Program-made: the position numbers and the translations under genes
Part shown: positions 1 to 7,330 of the stretch, piece after piece
Numbering within the stretch: position 1 is the first letter of the stretch
Layout of the letters: each line of letters opens with the position of its first letter
Assembly: GCA_020847355.1 (NCBI GenBank)
Contig: JADLCG010000006.1
Coordinates: forward strand, 1-12,063
Reading direction: 5' to 3'
Length of the DNA stretch: 12,063 nt
DNA from: Anaerolineales bacterium
Lineage (GTDB): Bacteria > Chloroflexota > Anaerolineae > Anaerolineales > Villigracilaceae
The notes under the pieces: model-generated
Told to the model about the DNA's origin: nothing
The model's database searches: none
Seen by the model: the letters and a program-made list of their open reading frames with translations, nothing else

Positions 1-980
1 AAGGCGCGGCGCGGAATGCCGCTCCGTTCAAAGCCAGTGGCGATGACCGTACAGCGAATCTCATCGCCCATTTCTGGGTCAATCACTGCGCCGAAGATCA
101 TGTTCACATCTGGGTGCGCAGTTTCGCGGATGATCGCCGCGGCTTGATTGACCTCAAACAAAGTCATGCTCGAACCGCCGGTGACGTTGAAGAGCACGCC
201 GCGCGCGCCGTCAATCGTGATATCCAATAATTGGCTGGAGATAGCTTGCTCGGCGGCAGTCTTGGCGCGATCGTCGCCAGAGCCGCGCCCCACCGCCATC
301 AAAGCCGCGCCGCCTTCAGACATGATGGTTTTCACGTCGGCAAAATCCAAATTGATCAAACCAGGAATTGTGATCAATTCGGAAATACCTTGAATGCCTT
401 GATGCAAAACTTCGTCCGCCATGCGGAAAGCGTCTTGCAAAGAAGATTTTTTATCCGCTAATTGAAGCAAGCGGTCGTTGGGTATTGAAATCAAAGTGTG
501 CGCGTGTTCTTTCATCTTCGCCACGCCCGCTTCAGCAGATTGAGAGCGTTTGCCGCCTTCAAAGGTGAATGGACGAGTGACGACGCCGATGGTCAACGCG
601 CCGCATTCTTTGGCAACCTGTGAAATTACCGGAGCCGCGCCAGTGCCAGTTCCGCCGCCCATACCAGCGGTGACGAAAACCATATCCGCGCCTTTGAGCA
701 CGTTGTAAAGTTCATCGGCAGATTCTTCGGCGGCTTTGCGCCCAATTTCAGGATCGCCGCCAGCGCCGAGTCCGCGGGTGAGTTTATCGCCCAAACGCAC
801 GCGCACAGGCGCGCGCGAAAGCGTGAGCGCTTGCGCGTCCGTATTCGCGGAAATAAATTCAACGCCTTGAATGCCTTCTTCCATCATACGGTTGACGGCA
901 TTTTGTCCCGCTCCGCCAACACCAACAACTTTGATGCGGGCAAAAGCTTCGGATGATTGAGATTTTCTAGTTTGATCCAT
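1..980 (-). CDS. ftsZ: Cell division protein FtsZ, 3' end beyond window
   Basis: This is the tubulin-like GTPase that polymerises into the cytokinetic Z ring under the membrane. Reading down from the ATG at 978-980 gives 326 uninterrupted codons, and the frame runs off the left edge, so the C-terminal linker and conserved tail peptide are not visible. Visible motifs are the N-terminal nucleotide-binding strand VVGVGGAGQNAVN (18-30), the signature GMGGGTGTGAAP (106-117) that contacts GTP phosphates, and the T7 synergy loop NLDFADVKTIM (210-220), which carries the acidic residues that complete the GTPase site of the adjacent subunit. The start is fixed by an AGGAGG five bases upstream. The gene is the last of the visible cluster and is separated from ftsA by 114 bases, so it may have its own promoter. 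Nothing in the visible part looks damaged. Confidence 0.98.
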   Translation of the reverse strand, partial: MDQTRKSQSSEAFARIKVVGVGGAGQNAVNRMMEEGIQGVEFISANTDAQALTLSRAPVRVRLGDKLTRGLGAGGDPEIGRKAAEESADELYNVLKGADMVFVTAGMGGGTGTGAAPVISQVAKECGALTIGVVTRPFTFEGGKRSQSAEAGVAKMKEHAHTLISIPNDRLLQLADKKSSLQDAFRMADEVLHQGIQGISELITIPGLINLDFADVKTIMSEGGAALMAVGRGSGDDRAKTAAEQAISSQLLDITIDGARGVLFNVTGGSSMTLFEVNQAAAIIRETAHPDVNMIFGAVIDPEMGDEIRCTVIATGFERSGIPRRA

Positions 981-985
981 GTGTT

Positions 986-991
986 CCTCCT
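986..991 (-). promoter_or_regulatory. Strong ribosome binding site of ftsZ
   Basis: On the minus strand AGGAGG is followed by five bases and then the ATG of ftsZ. It is one of the best Shine-Dalgarno matches in the window, which fits the high FtsZ level that bacteria need compared with FtsA and FtsQ. It also settles the ftsZ start codon. Confidence 0.85.
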
Positions 992-1009
992 GGCAAGGAA
1001 TATCTGCCA

Positions 1010-1039
1010 ATCTTAAACGAAAAGTTCTTTTTTTTAAAG
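1010..1039 (-). promoter_or_regulatory. Weak candidate sigma-70-type promoter before ftsZ
   Basis: In the ftsA-ftsZ gap, the only sizeable spacer of the window, the minus strand reads TTTAAA (1034-1039), an 18-base spacer, then TAAGAT (1010-1015). Each hexamer matches the consensus at about four of six positions. The region is very AT-rich, with a run of eight A, against the GC-rich genes on either side. Transcription would start roughly 20-25 bases before the ftsZ ATG, leaving room for the ribosome binding site. Matches of this quality arise easily in AT-rich DNA, so this is only a candidate. Confidence 0.3.
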
Positions 1040-1094
1040 GGTAAATAATAGGGCAATTTCATAACATTGCTACGCATAAATACGCCCTCAACGG

Positions 1095-2339
1095 CTATGG
1101 AAGCATCCGCTTGAATAGATTTTTGATAGCGTCTAAGTTCATATTGCTGTCTCCTTTCGATTTACGCCGCCGCTTACCGCCGCCGGTAATTGCGACTTCA
1201 TGCTGGTGCATGGTCAACACCCAACGCAGTAACCCAACGCTGGTGGAATACGAAGGTGAATCTAACTTGTCAATTAAGCCGAGTAAATTTTCGGGTTGCG
1301 CGGTGCGGACCGGCATTCCTAAAATTTCGCCGGCAATCGTAGTGATGCCCGGCAAGGCGGATGTGCCGCCAGTCAGCACAATTCCCGCTGGCAGTAAACC
1401 GTCATAGCCGGAGCGTTTAATCTCCTGATAAATTAAGCGAAACGTCTCTTCGATGCGCGCTTCAATGATATGCGCCAAATCTTGACGATTGATGCGCGTA
1501 TCGCGGTTTTCGCCAAATGGACGAATGGTAAAGTATTCTTCCGCGCCAACTTCGGAGCGAATTGCATAGCCCTGTTGTTTCTTCACTTCTTCGGCTTGCG
1601 CCAAAGGCAAACGTAAACCGTGCGCGATGTCTTGCGTAATATGATTGCCGCCTACGGCTAAAACCATCGTGTGCCAAACATTGCCGTCCACATAAATGGC
1701 TAGGTCGGTTGTGCCGCCGCCAATATCGCAAACCGCCACGCCCATCTGACGTTCCGCTTCAGTCAACACAACTTCCGCCGAAGCGAGCGGATTCAACACA
1801 AATTGCTGGACGTTCACGCCAGCCGAGCCAACGCATTGACGTAAGTTATCAATCGTAGCAGTGGCGGCAGTGATGATGTGCGTCTCGACTTCTAACTTGA
1901 AGCCGTGCATTCCAATTGGGGTTTTGATGCCATCCTGCCCATCTACTGAAATGCCGCGTTGAATCACGTGAATAATTTCGCGGTCATGCGGGATGGCGAC
2001 TGCCTGAGCTTGCTCTAAAGCGCGGGCGAGATCAAAAGCGTCAATGATGCCGCCGGGCACGCCCGCCGCGCCGCGGCTATTGACTGAAGAAACGTGCGCG
2101 CCAGCCAAACTGACTAAAGCGGTTGTAATCTCTAAGCCGGAAGTGCGCTCGGCTTTTTCGACAGATCGTTTGATGGCTTGCGAAGCGGCGGTCAGGTCTA
2201 CAATGATGCCTTTGCGGATTCCATCCGAAGGCTCAATGCCCACGCCGAGAATGCGTACGGCGTTGGCATCTTCCACGCGCCCAACCAGCGTGCAGATTTT
2301 TGTAGTGCCGATGTCAATTCCAACTACGATCTCTTCCAT
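1095..2339 (-). CDS. ftsA: Cell division protein FtsA
   Basis: This actin-fold ATPase tethers FtsZ filaments to the membrane and recruits later divisome proteins. The 414 residues match the family's usual size. Visible parts are phosphate-1 loop DIGTTK (9-14), the FtsA-specific 1C/SHS2 region at roughly 80-165, phosphate-2 loop DIGGGTTD (205-212) and the adenosine motif LTGGTSALPG (322-331). The C-terminus is typical: a flexible, strongly basic linker (GGGKRRRKSKG, about 386-396) leads to an amphipathic stretch MNLDAIKNLFKRMLP (400-414) that should act as the membrane-targeting helix. The ATG lies four bases after the ftsQ stop and has no good Shine-Dalgarno, so translation probably depends on coupling to ftsQ. 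It is followed by ftsZ, the normal partner gene. The assignment is secure. Confidence 0.98.
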   Translation of the reverse strand: MEEIVVGIDIGTTKICTLVGRVEDANAVRILGVGIEPSDGIRKGIIVDLTAASQAIKRSVEKAERTSGLEITTALVSLAGAHVSSVNSRGAAGVPGGIIDAFDLARALEQAQAVAIPHDREIIHVIQRGISVDGQDGIKTPIGMHGFKLEVETHIITAATATIDNLRQCVGSAGVNVQQFVLNPLASAEVVLTEAERQMGVAVCDIGGGTTDLAIYVDGNVWHTMVLAVGGNHITQDIAHGLRLPLAQAEEVKKQQGYAIRSEVGAEEYFTIRPFGENRDTRINRQDLAHIIEARIEETFRLIYQEIKRSGYDGLLPAGIVLTGGTSALPGITTIAGEILGMPVRTAQPENLLGLIDKLDSPSYSTSVGLLRWVLTMHQHEVAITGGGKRRRKSKGDSNMNLDAIKNLFKRMLP

Positions 2340-2343
2340 CTTG

Positions 2344-3381
2344 TTATTGTTCGCTTTCGTCTATTGTTTCGGTTGTTTCGGTTGTCGCAGTATCCGGATC
2401 CACAGGTTGAGCCATCCGATAATAAGGCGCATCTGGAAAGGCGACATTGATATATTCGGGGATTTTGTTGCGGCTTAGCAAAGAATCTACCAGCGCTTGA
2501 TAAACGCGGACTTTGAGCGGCATATCTTGGGCGCTGATTCCAAAAACTGCTTTCCAGCCGCGCGCATCTTTCCAGGACAAACCGTCAGTGGAATCGAATG
2601 TCAGGATCGAGCCAGCCGGCACGGATGGGGTCAGGGCGAGAATTGCATCCACCAATTCTTTTTGCATGTAAGGCGGCGGGCTGAACGGGTCGCTTAAATC
2701 CGCAATGCCAGCCGGAGGCGTGGATGAAGCCAAGACTGGTATCAAAACGCCGGAAGCGCCGCGCGGACGAAAGGCAACGCCGGAAGCGTCCACCCAAGCA
2801 AAGGCTTCGCCTTGTTGCAAAAGAATCACGGGTTGTCTTTCTGTAACTGTAACATACACATAATTTGGCAGATACACATCCACTTTAGCAGAAGCCAATT
2901 CTGGATAGTTCAATCTTAACCGAGTTTCGAGTTCTTTGGGTTGAAGCCAAAAAATAGATTGTCCTTGCACGCCTAAAGCGGCGTTAATTTCATCGCGGGT
3001 GAGGCGGTTATTGCCAAACACGGCGGCTTGCGGAACATAAAAGTAAGGAAGCGTCCATGTAAGGTAAAGCGTAATTGCCAACAGCAAAGCGAGCACAGCC
3101 GAAGCGGTGCGCCAATTCAATTTGGGTTTGGAGAAATGCGGCAAATGGATTGCGGGTTTACGCAAAGTAATGCTTGGCAAACTGGCGAGGGATACGTTGA
3201 ATTGACGCATCTTTTTTAAGTTTACGGGTCGCGCCTGCGGATGGGGAGCGCTCGCGCGCGAAACGACCGGCGCGATGGGTTTGACGGCGCGTTGCGCGGT
3301 TTGTTGCATCTCTTTGGCAGAGTGCAGCGCGCGGCGAGCGCGGACTTGTTCGGCGCGCGTTATTTCACGTTTGTTGCTCAT
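2344..3381 (-). CDS. ftsQ: Cell division protein FtsQ/DivIB, POTRA domain
   Basis: This is a bitopic membrane protein that links cytoplasmic divisome parts to the extracytoplasmic FtsL/FtsB and synthase proteins. The architecture is a long cytoplasmic N-terminus of about 90 residues, basic and Pro/Ala/Ser-rich, then one membrane segment (about 92-112), a POTRA domain (about 113-183, with GNNRLTRDEI and the closing ERQPV), and the FtsQ beta domain to about 320. It ends in a Thr/Glu-rich tail, PDTATTETTETIDESEQ. The tail is encoded across a 9-base tandem repeat (TTGTTTCGG on the plus strand, 2364-2381). The start ATG overlaps the ddl stop as ATGA, with GGAG six bases upstream (3388-3391). At 345 residues it is somewhat longer than many family members, mostly because of the N-terminal region. 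Identity rests on domain order and position between ddl and ftsA. Confidence 0.95.
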   Translation of the reverse strand: MSNKREITRAEQVRARRALHSAKEMQQTAQRAVKPIAPVVSRASAPHPQARPVNLKKMRQFNVSLASLPSITLRKPAIHLPHFSKPKLNWRTASAVLALLLAITLYLTWTLPYFYVPQAAVFGNNRLTRDEINAALGVQGQSIFWLQPKELETRLRLNYPELASAKVDVYLPNYVYVTVTERQPVILLQQGEAFAWVDASGVAFRPRGASGVLIPVLASSTPPAGIADLSDPFSPPPYMQKELVDAILALTPSVPAGSILTFDSTDGLSWKDARGWKAVFGISAQDMPLKVRVYQALVDSLLSRNKIPEYINVAFPDAPYYRMAQPVDPDTATTETTETIDESEQ

Positions 3382-4481
3382 ACAGTTCTCCGATATTCAG
3401 TGCGGTCGCGTTGGCTTTTTCTTTCGAGCGCCAATTCAATCAAGCGATCCACGAGTTGAGGGTAGGTCAAGCCGCTAGCTTGCCATAGTTTGGGGTACAT
3501 GCTAATCGAAGTGAAACCGGGCAAGGTATTGATTTCGTTCAAATAGATTTTATGCGTGGCGTTTTCAACAAAAAAATCTGCGCGCGCCATGCCGGCGCAA
3601 TCTATGGCTTGATAAGCGCGGACGGCATATTCACGAATTTGATTAGTGACTGCATCCGGCAGTTGGGCAGGGATCACCAAGCCTGAAGTCCCATCAATAT
3701 ATTTTGATTCGTATGAGTAAAATTCGCGGCTGGGGAGAATCTCGCCGCAGACTGAAGTTTGCGGGTTTTCATTGCCCAGCACGCTCACTTCCACTTCGCG
3801 CGCGTCGCCTGCGCTTCTTTCAACAATAATGCGGCGGTCATAACGCGCGGCTTCCATCAAGCCTTCGCCCAAATCTGAAGCGGAATTACATTTGCTAATG
3901 CCCACAGACGAACCGAGGTTAGCGGGTTTGGTAAAAAACGGATAGCCGCCAAGTTGTTTTTCAATTTTGGCGATGACTATCGTCAACTCGTTTTCAATTT
4001 CAGCGCGTAAGAACAAAAGCGAATCTACAATTGGAATGCCGTTGGCGCGCATTACGTCTTTGAAGATGCCTTTATCCATACCCACTGCCGAGCCGGCTAC
4101 GCCCGCGCCGACATAAGCCGCGTTTGCCAATTCAAACAAACCTTGAATCGCGCCGTCTTCGCCAAAGGGTCCGTGCAAAACTGGAAAGAACACATCCAGC
4201 GCGGCAATTTCGCGCAGAGTCGCGCTTTCATCCGCATAGAACGCGCCAGCGGCAGGTTGGGTCGGCGGGATGAAATGCCGCAGTCCTTTGAAATCTTTTT
4301 TCTCAAATTGTTCCAAAGCGGATGCGCCAGTCAGCCAAGCGCCATCTAGGGTAATGCCCACTTGAGTCACATCGTAGCGTTCAACATCGAGCGCATTTAA
4401 AACGGAGCGCGCAGACATCAACGAAACGTCATGCTCGCCTGAACGTCCGCCGAATAAAAGCGCCACGCGGAGCTTTTTCAT
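3378..4481 (-). CDS. ddl: D-alanine--D-alanine ligase
   Basis: This cytoplasmic ATP-grasp enzyme joins two D-Ala to form the dipeptide that MurF adds to the precursor. Its 367 residues are full length. Visible motifs are GGRSGEHDVSL (11-21) with the Glu that binds the first D-Ala amino group, HGPFGEDG (103-110), the ATP-grasp segment FTKPANLGSSVG (183-194), the omega-loop YSYESKY (255-261) and the metal site MARADFFV...NEINTLPGFT (298-324). The Lys-Tyr at 260-261 keeps the Tyr found in D-Ala-D-Ala ligases; D-Ala-D-lactate ligases carry Phe there, so normal dipeptide product is expected. The start ATG overlaps the murB stop (ATGA) with only a distant GGAG, so coupled translation is likely. In E. 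coli the equivalent gene (ddlB) also precedes ftsQ. Confidence 0.97.
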   Translation of the reverse strand: MKKLRVALLFGGRSGEHDVSLMSARSVLNALDVERYDVTQVGITLDGAWLTGASALEQFEKKDFKGLRHFIPPTQPAAGAFYADESATLREIAALDVFFPVLHGPFGEDGAIQGLFELANAAYVGAGVAGSAVGMDKGIFKDVMRANGIPIVDSLLFLRAEIENELTIVIAKIEKQLGGYPFFTKPANLGSSVGISKCNSASDLGEGLMEAARYDRRIIVERSAGDAREVEVSVLGNENPQTSVCGEILPSREFYSYESKYIDGTSGLVIPAQLPDAVTNQIREYAVRAYQAIDCAGMARADFFVENATHKIYLNEINTLPGFTSISMYPKLWQASGLTYPQLVDRLIELALERKSQRDRTEYRRTV

Positions 4482-5386
4482 AACAACTCAATCTCCAATT
4501 CCAATTGCACGCCGAGTTTCTCCAAAACTGTGGTCTGCGCCAAACGAATCAAAGCCGTAATATCGCTGGCTTTGGTTGCGCCATGATTGACAAAAAAGTT
4601 GCCGTGCACCGCGCTGATTTCAGCGTTGCCGATCCGCGAGCCTTTCAAGCCCGCCGCTTCAATCAATCTACCGGCATAATCGCCGGTTGGGTTTTTGAAC
4701 ATCGAGCCCATGCTCGCCCCGGGCGGCTGAGTAGATTTTCTACGCTCGCTGAACTCGGCAATTTTAGCAGAGGCTTCTGCCTTGGTTGAATTTTGCAACG
4801 CTAATTCAGCCGAAAGTACCAGCGCTTTGATTTCGCGCCGTTTCAAAACGCTAGTGCGATACGCATAACCCATTTGCGCGGCGGTAAATTTCTCGCGTCC
4901 GTTCACGGTGAGCAATTCCGCCCAAATCAAATTCATAGAAGTCTCGCCGCCAAACGCGCCGGCATTGCCAAAGACCGCGCCGCCAATTGTGCCGGGGACC
5001 GCCGCCCCCCATTCCAAACCGCCCAAACCTTTAGACGCACAGCGATTCGCCAAGTTGCTAAACACGACTCCCGACTCACACCAAACTGAAGGTTGGTCGC
5101 CAGTCTGAAAACGCGCTTCCTTCGCTTTATTCAAAATCACCACGCCGCGAAAACCTGCATCGCTGACTAAAATATTCGAGCCGCCGCCTAACACATAGTA
5201 AGGCAGTTCATGCGTCCACATAAATTGAGCCGCTTTGGCGAGTTCATCCGCCGATTTGACCGTAATCAAAACATCCGCCGGACCGCCAATACGCGCAGAA
5301 GTATACGGCGCGAGGACAATCTTTTCCTGCGCGGCGGCGCCAAATTCAGCGCGGATCAAATCAACGGGAAGCATGGTCGTCAACAT
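4478..5386 (-). CDS. murB: UDP-N-acetylenolpyruvoylglucosamine reductase MurB
   Basis: This FAD enzyme uses NADPH to reduce the enolpyruvyl ether made by MurA, giving UDP-MurNAc. The 302 residues fit the shorter type II form. Visible features are FAD-binding YVLGGGSNILVSDAGFRG (64-81), WGAAVPGTIGGAVFGNAGA (126-144), the YR pair at 176-177 and the catalytic block GSMFKNPTGDYAGRLIEAAG (227-246) with Ser228 as the expected proton donor. The HGNFFVNHGATKASDI region near the end is also typical. The ATG at 5384-5386 follows the murC TAA with no gap. A second ATG four codons in is possible, but the first fits the abutting stop-start pattern. Placement after murC differs from E. coli, where murB lies elsewhere, but is common in other phyla. 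Confidence 0.97.
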   Translation of the reverse strand: MLTTMLPVDLIRAEFGAAAQEKIVLAPYTSARIGGPADVLITVKSADELAKAAQFMWTHELPYYVLGGGSNILVSDAGFRGVVILNKAKEARFQTGDQPSVWCESGVVFSNLANRCASKGLGGLEWGAAVPGTIGGAVFGNAGAFGGETSMNLIWAELLTVNGREKFTAAQMGYAYRTSVLKRREIKALVLSAELALQNSTKAEASAKIAEFSERRKSTQPPGASMGSMFKNPTGDYAGRLIEAAGLKGSRIGNAEISAVHGNFFVNHGATKASDITALIRLAQTTVLEKLGVQLELEIELL

Positions 5387-6778
5387 TTATATATTCAAAC
5401 CTTGTAAGACGCGCGCGCTCACTTGCGTGGCATCGCCAGCCGAAAGCACAATCAACACATCGTTCTGACCTAGATTTTTTAGCAGATACTGCGCCGTATC
5501 CGCTAACGAGCCGGTGAAGCGCGCGGCAGGGTGCGGCATGGCGCTAACCACTTCCGCCGCAGAAAAATCCTGTTTAGGTTCGCGCGAAGCGTAAATTTCA
5601 GTCACCAGAACTTGATCGGCATCGGCAAAGGCGCGGGAGAATTCAACGAACAAAGTTTGCGTGCGCGAGTAGGTGTGCGGTTGCCAAACTGCCCAAATCT
5701 TTTTATGCGGATAACGCGCGCGCGCCGCCGCCAGCGTAGCTTTGATTTCAGTGGGATGGTGAGCGTAATCATCCACTACGATCACGCCGCGCCGCTCGCC
5801 GAGGATTTCAAAACGCCGCCCCGTGCCAGTAAATTGACCGAGGGCTTCCGCCGCTTCGTCTAACGGGATGCCGAGCGCTGCCGCCACAGCCAAAGCCGCC
5901 AACGCATTGCGGATATTATGCTCGCCGGGAACTTGCAAAGAGACCTCCGCCGTTTTGACAGCTTCAGTTCCTACATTCGTCACGGCGGTGAAATCGTATC
6001 CGCCGCGCGCGTTCACTTTCTGCGAGCGCGCTTGCATCCATTGCGGACTGTTGATCGTCATCTCCGCAAACAAGCTGTACGCAATCACCGCCAGTCCTTT
6101 TTTGCGCGCAAAAGATAACAACGAAACCGCCTGACTATCGTCCGCGCAGGCGATCAACACGCCATCGGCAGGCAGTAGATTCACAAAATCTTCAAACGCT
6201 TGATACAGGTCTTCAAATTTTGGATAGCAATCCGGATGATCGTGTTCGAGATTGGTGATAATTTCAATTTGCGGCTTCAAGCCGAGGAACATGCGGTCGT
6301 ATTCATCCGCTTCAATCACAAAGGCGCTCCCCTGCCCGGCGCGCGCATTCACCTTGAGATTATTCAAAGAACTACCGGCGATGAAAGACGGGTCGCGCTT
6401 CAATGCGAATAACATCCAAGCGATCATGGCGGTGGTGGTGGTTTTGCCGTGCGTTCCGGCGATTGCGATCCCAGTCTTTGATTCCATCAAACGCCCTAGA
6501 AAATCGGAGCGTTTATAAACCGGCAGGTTCGCTTGTAAAGCGGCGCGGACTTCCGCATTATCATCCGTCACGGCGGAAGAGCGCACGATCCAATCTGCGC
6601 CGGCGATGTTGCGCGGATGATGCCCGATAAACACCTGCACGCCCGCGCTTTGTAAATCCACCGCGAATGGGGAGAGCGTTTTATCCGAGCCGGTCACTTC
6701 GTAGCCGCTTTCTTTAAGCAGGCGCGCGATGGCAGAAAGCCCCGAACCGCCAATGCCAATGAAGTGAACGTGAGTCAT
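5387..6778 (-). CDS. murC: UDP-N-acetylmuramate--L-alanine ligase MurC
   Basis: This ATP-dependent Mur ligase adds L-Ala to UDP-MurNAc in the cytoplasm. Its 463 residues are full length with all three Mur domains: the Rossmann UDP-binding start HFIGIGGSGLSAIARLL (5-21), the P-loop GTHGKTTTT (108-116) with EADEYD (156-161) and NLEHDHPD (176-183), and the C-terminal domain with DDYAHHPTEI (336-345) and QPHTYSRT (366-373). DDYAHHPTEI and the IGGSG start mark MurC rather than MurD, E or F. It begins 21 bases after the CvpA-like gene; the upstream sequence has only a weak AAGG, so the start was chosen because the canonical MurC N-terminus begins right there. It ends in a TAA directly followed by the murB ATG. 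Confidence 0.98.
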   Translation of the reverse strand: MTHVHFIGIGGSGLSAIARLLKESGYEVTGSDKTLSPFAVDLQSAGVQVFIGHHPRNIAGADWIVRSSAVTDDNAEVRAALQANLPVYKRSDFLGRLMESKTGIAIAGTHGKTTTTAMIAWMLFALKRDPSFIAGSSLNNLKVNARAGQGSAFVIEADEYDRMFLGLKPQIEIITNLEHDHPDCYPKFEDLYQAFEDFVNLLPADGVLIACADDSQAVSLLSFARKKGLAVIAYSLFAEMTINSPQWMQARSQKVNARGGYDFTAVTNVGTEAVKTAEVSLQVPGEHNIRNALAALAVAAALGIPLDEAAEALGQFTGTGRRFEILGERRGVIVVDDYAHHPTEIKATLAAARARYPHKKIWAVWQPHTYSRTQTLFVEFSRAFADADQVLVTEIYASREPKQDFSAAEVVSAMPHPAARFTGSLADTAQYLLKNLGQNDVLIVLSAGDATQVSARVLQGLNI

Positions 6779-6799
6779 AAAATTACAGCGCCTTTAGGT

Positions 6800-7330
6800 T
6801 TAGATATAAACCACAATAATAAAAACTAAAATGATGATCACCGCAAAATAAATGCCGGGCTCGCCCAATAAACGCGGCGGCATATACTGCATCATCCGAT
6901 CAATGGCGGCGATCAAGGTTGGATCAGTGGCGGGGCTGATGACGTTTCGATAAGGATAATCCGCCACGTGATTGTAGAAGAGAAGCGAGCCGGCGATGAA
7001 ATAACCGTTCAGCCCGCCGACCACCGCGCCGAAGAGCGCGTCCTGCAGGCGTTCGCGCGCCGCTTTGGAAGCCAAGCGCGGCGCGAGGTTGATGGTTTGA
7101 TATCCAAAGTAAACCAAAGCTAATAGAATCAGCGCGCGCGTCCAAAAAACGGAACTGCTGTTATCGGGCAAATCGCGCACCAGCGGAATGTATTTATCCA
7201 TCAACAGGTTAACTGCCAGCGCGGTGATCGAGCTAAAGATCACCAGCAATTCCTTTGCCCAACCGCGCATGGCGCCAATCACCGCAAAAAGAAGCACGTA
7301 CATCCAAAAGAGGTAAAGGATACTCATCAT
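6800..7330 (-). CDS. CvpA-like integral membrane protein
   Basis: This is a small membrane protein of 176 residues resembling the CvpA (colicin V production) family; its role is unknown. Membrane segments are predicted by eye at about 3-20, 28-45, 63-82, 98-119 and 157-176, the last running to the C-terminus. The family-like parts are the N-terminal GAMRGWAKELLVIFSSI (19-35), matching the CvpA pattern of a helix followed by G-x-x-R-G-W, and DALFGAVVGGLNGYFIAG (97-114), matching the usual D-x-x-x-G-x-x-x-G-x-x-x-G helix. The reading frame extends ten codons upstream, but I place the start at the ATG at 7328-7330. It overlaps the murG TGA as ATGA and has AGGAG ten bases upstream; the next codon is also ATG. 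Sitting inside a murein operon suggests an envelope or division role, which is inference. Confidence 0.8.
   Translation of the reverse strand: MMSILYLFWMYVLLFAVIGAMRGWAKELLVIFSSITALAVNLLMDKYIPLVRDLPDNSSSVFWTRALILLALVYFGYQTINLAPRLASKAARERLQDALFGAVVGGLNGYFIAGSLLFYNHVADYPYRNVISPATDPTLIAAIDRMMQYMPPRLLGEPGIYFAVIIILVFIIVVYI

Noticed and set aside
626..862. Minus-strand 78-codon frame inside ftsZ
   Set aside because: It is another frame of DNA where the ftsZ frame gives perfect family motifs, so it is a shadow.
1021..1040. Run of eight T in the ftsA-ftsZ gap as a possible terminator
   Set aside because: For the minus-strand genes the run is A, not U, and no GC-rich stem precedes it on either strand.
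2044..2478. Plus-strand open frame of 144 codons opposite ftsA and ftsQ
   Set aside because: Antisense to clear genes on both sides of their junction, with no family-like sequence; a shadow frame.
6798..6813. Small inverted repeat GGTTTA-GATA-TAAACC over the end of the CvpA-like gene
   Set aside because: Only six AT-rich pairs with no following U tract; a match of this size is expected by chance in 12 kb and cannot be called a terminator.
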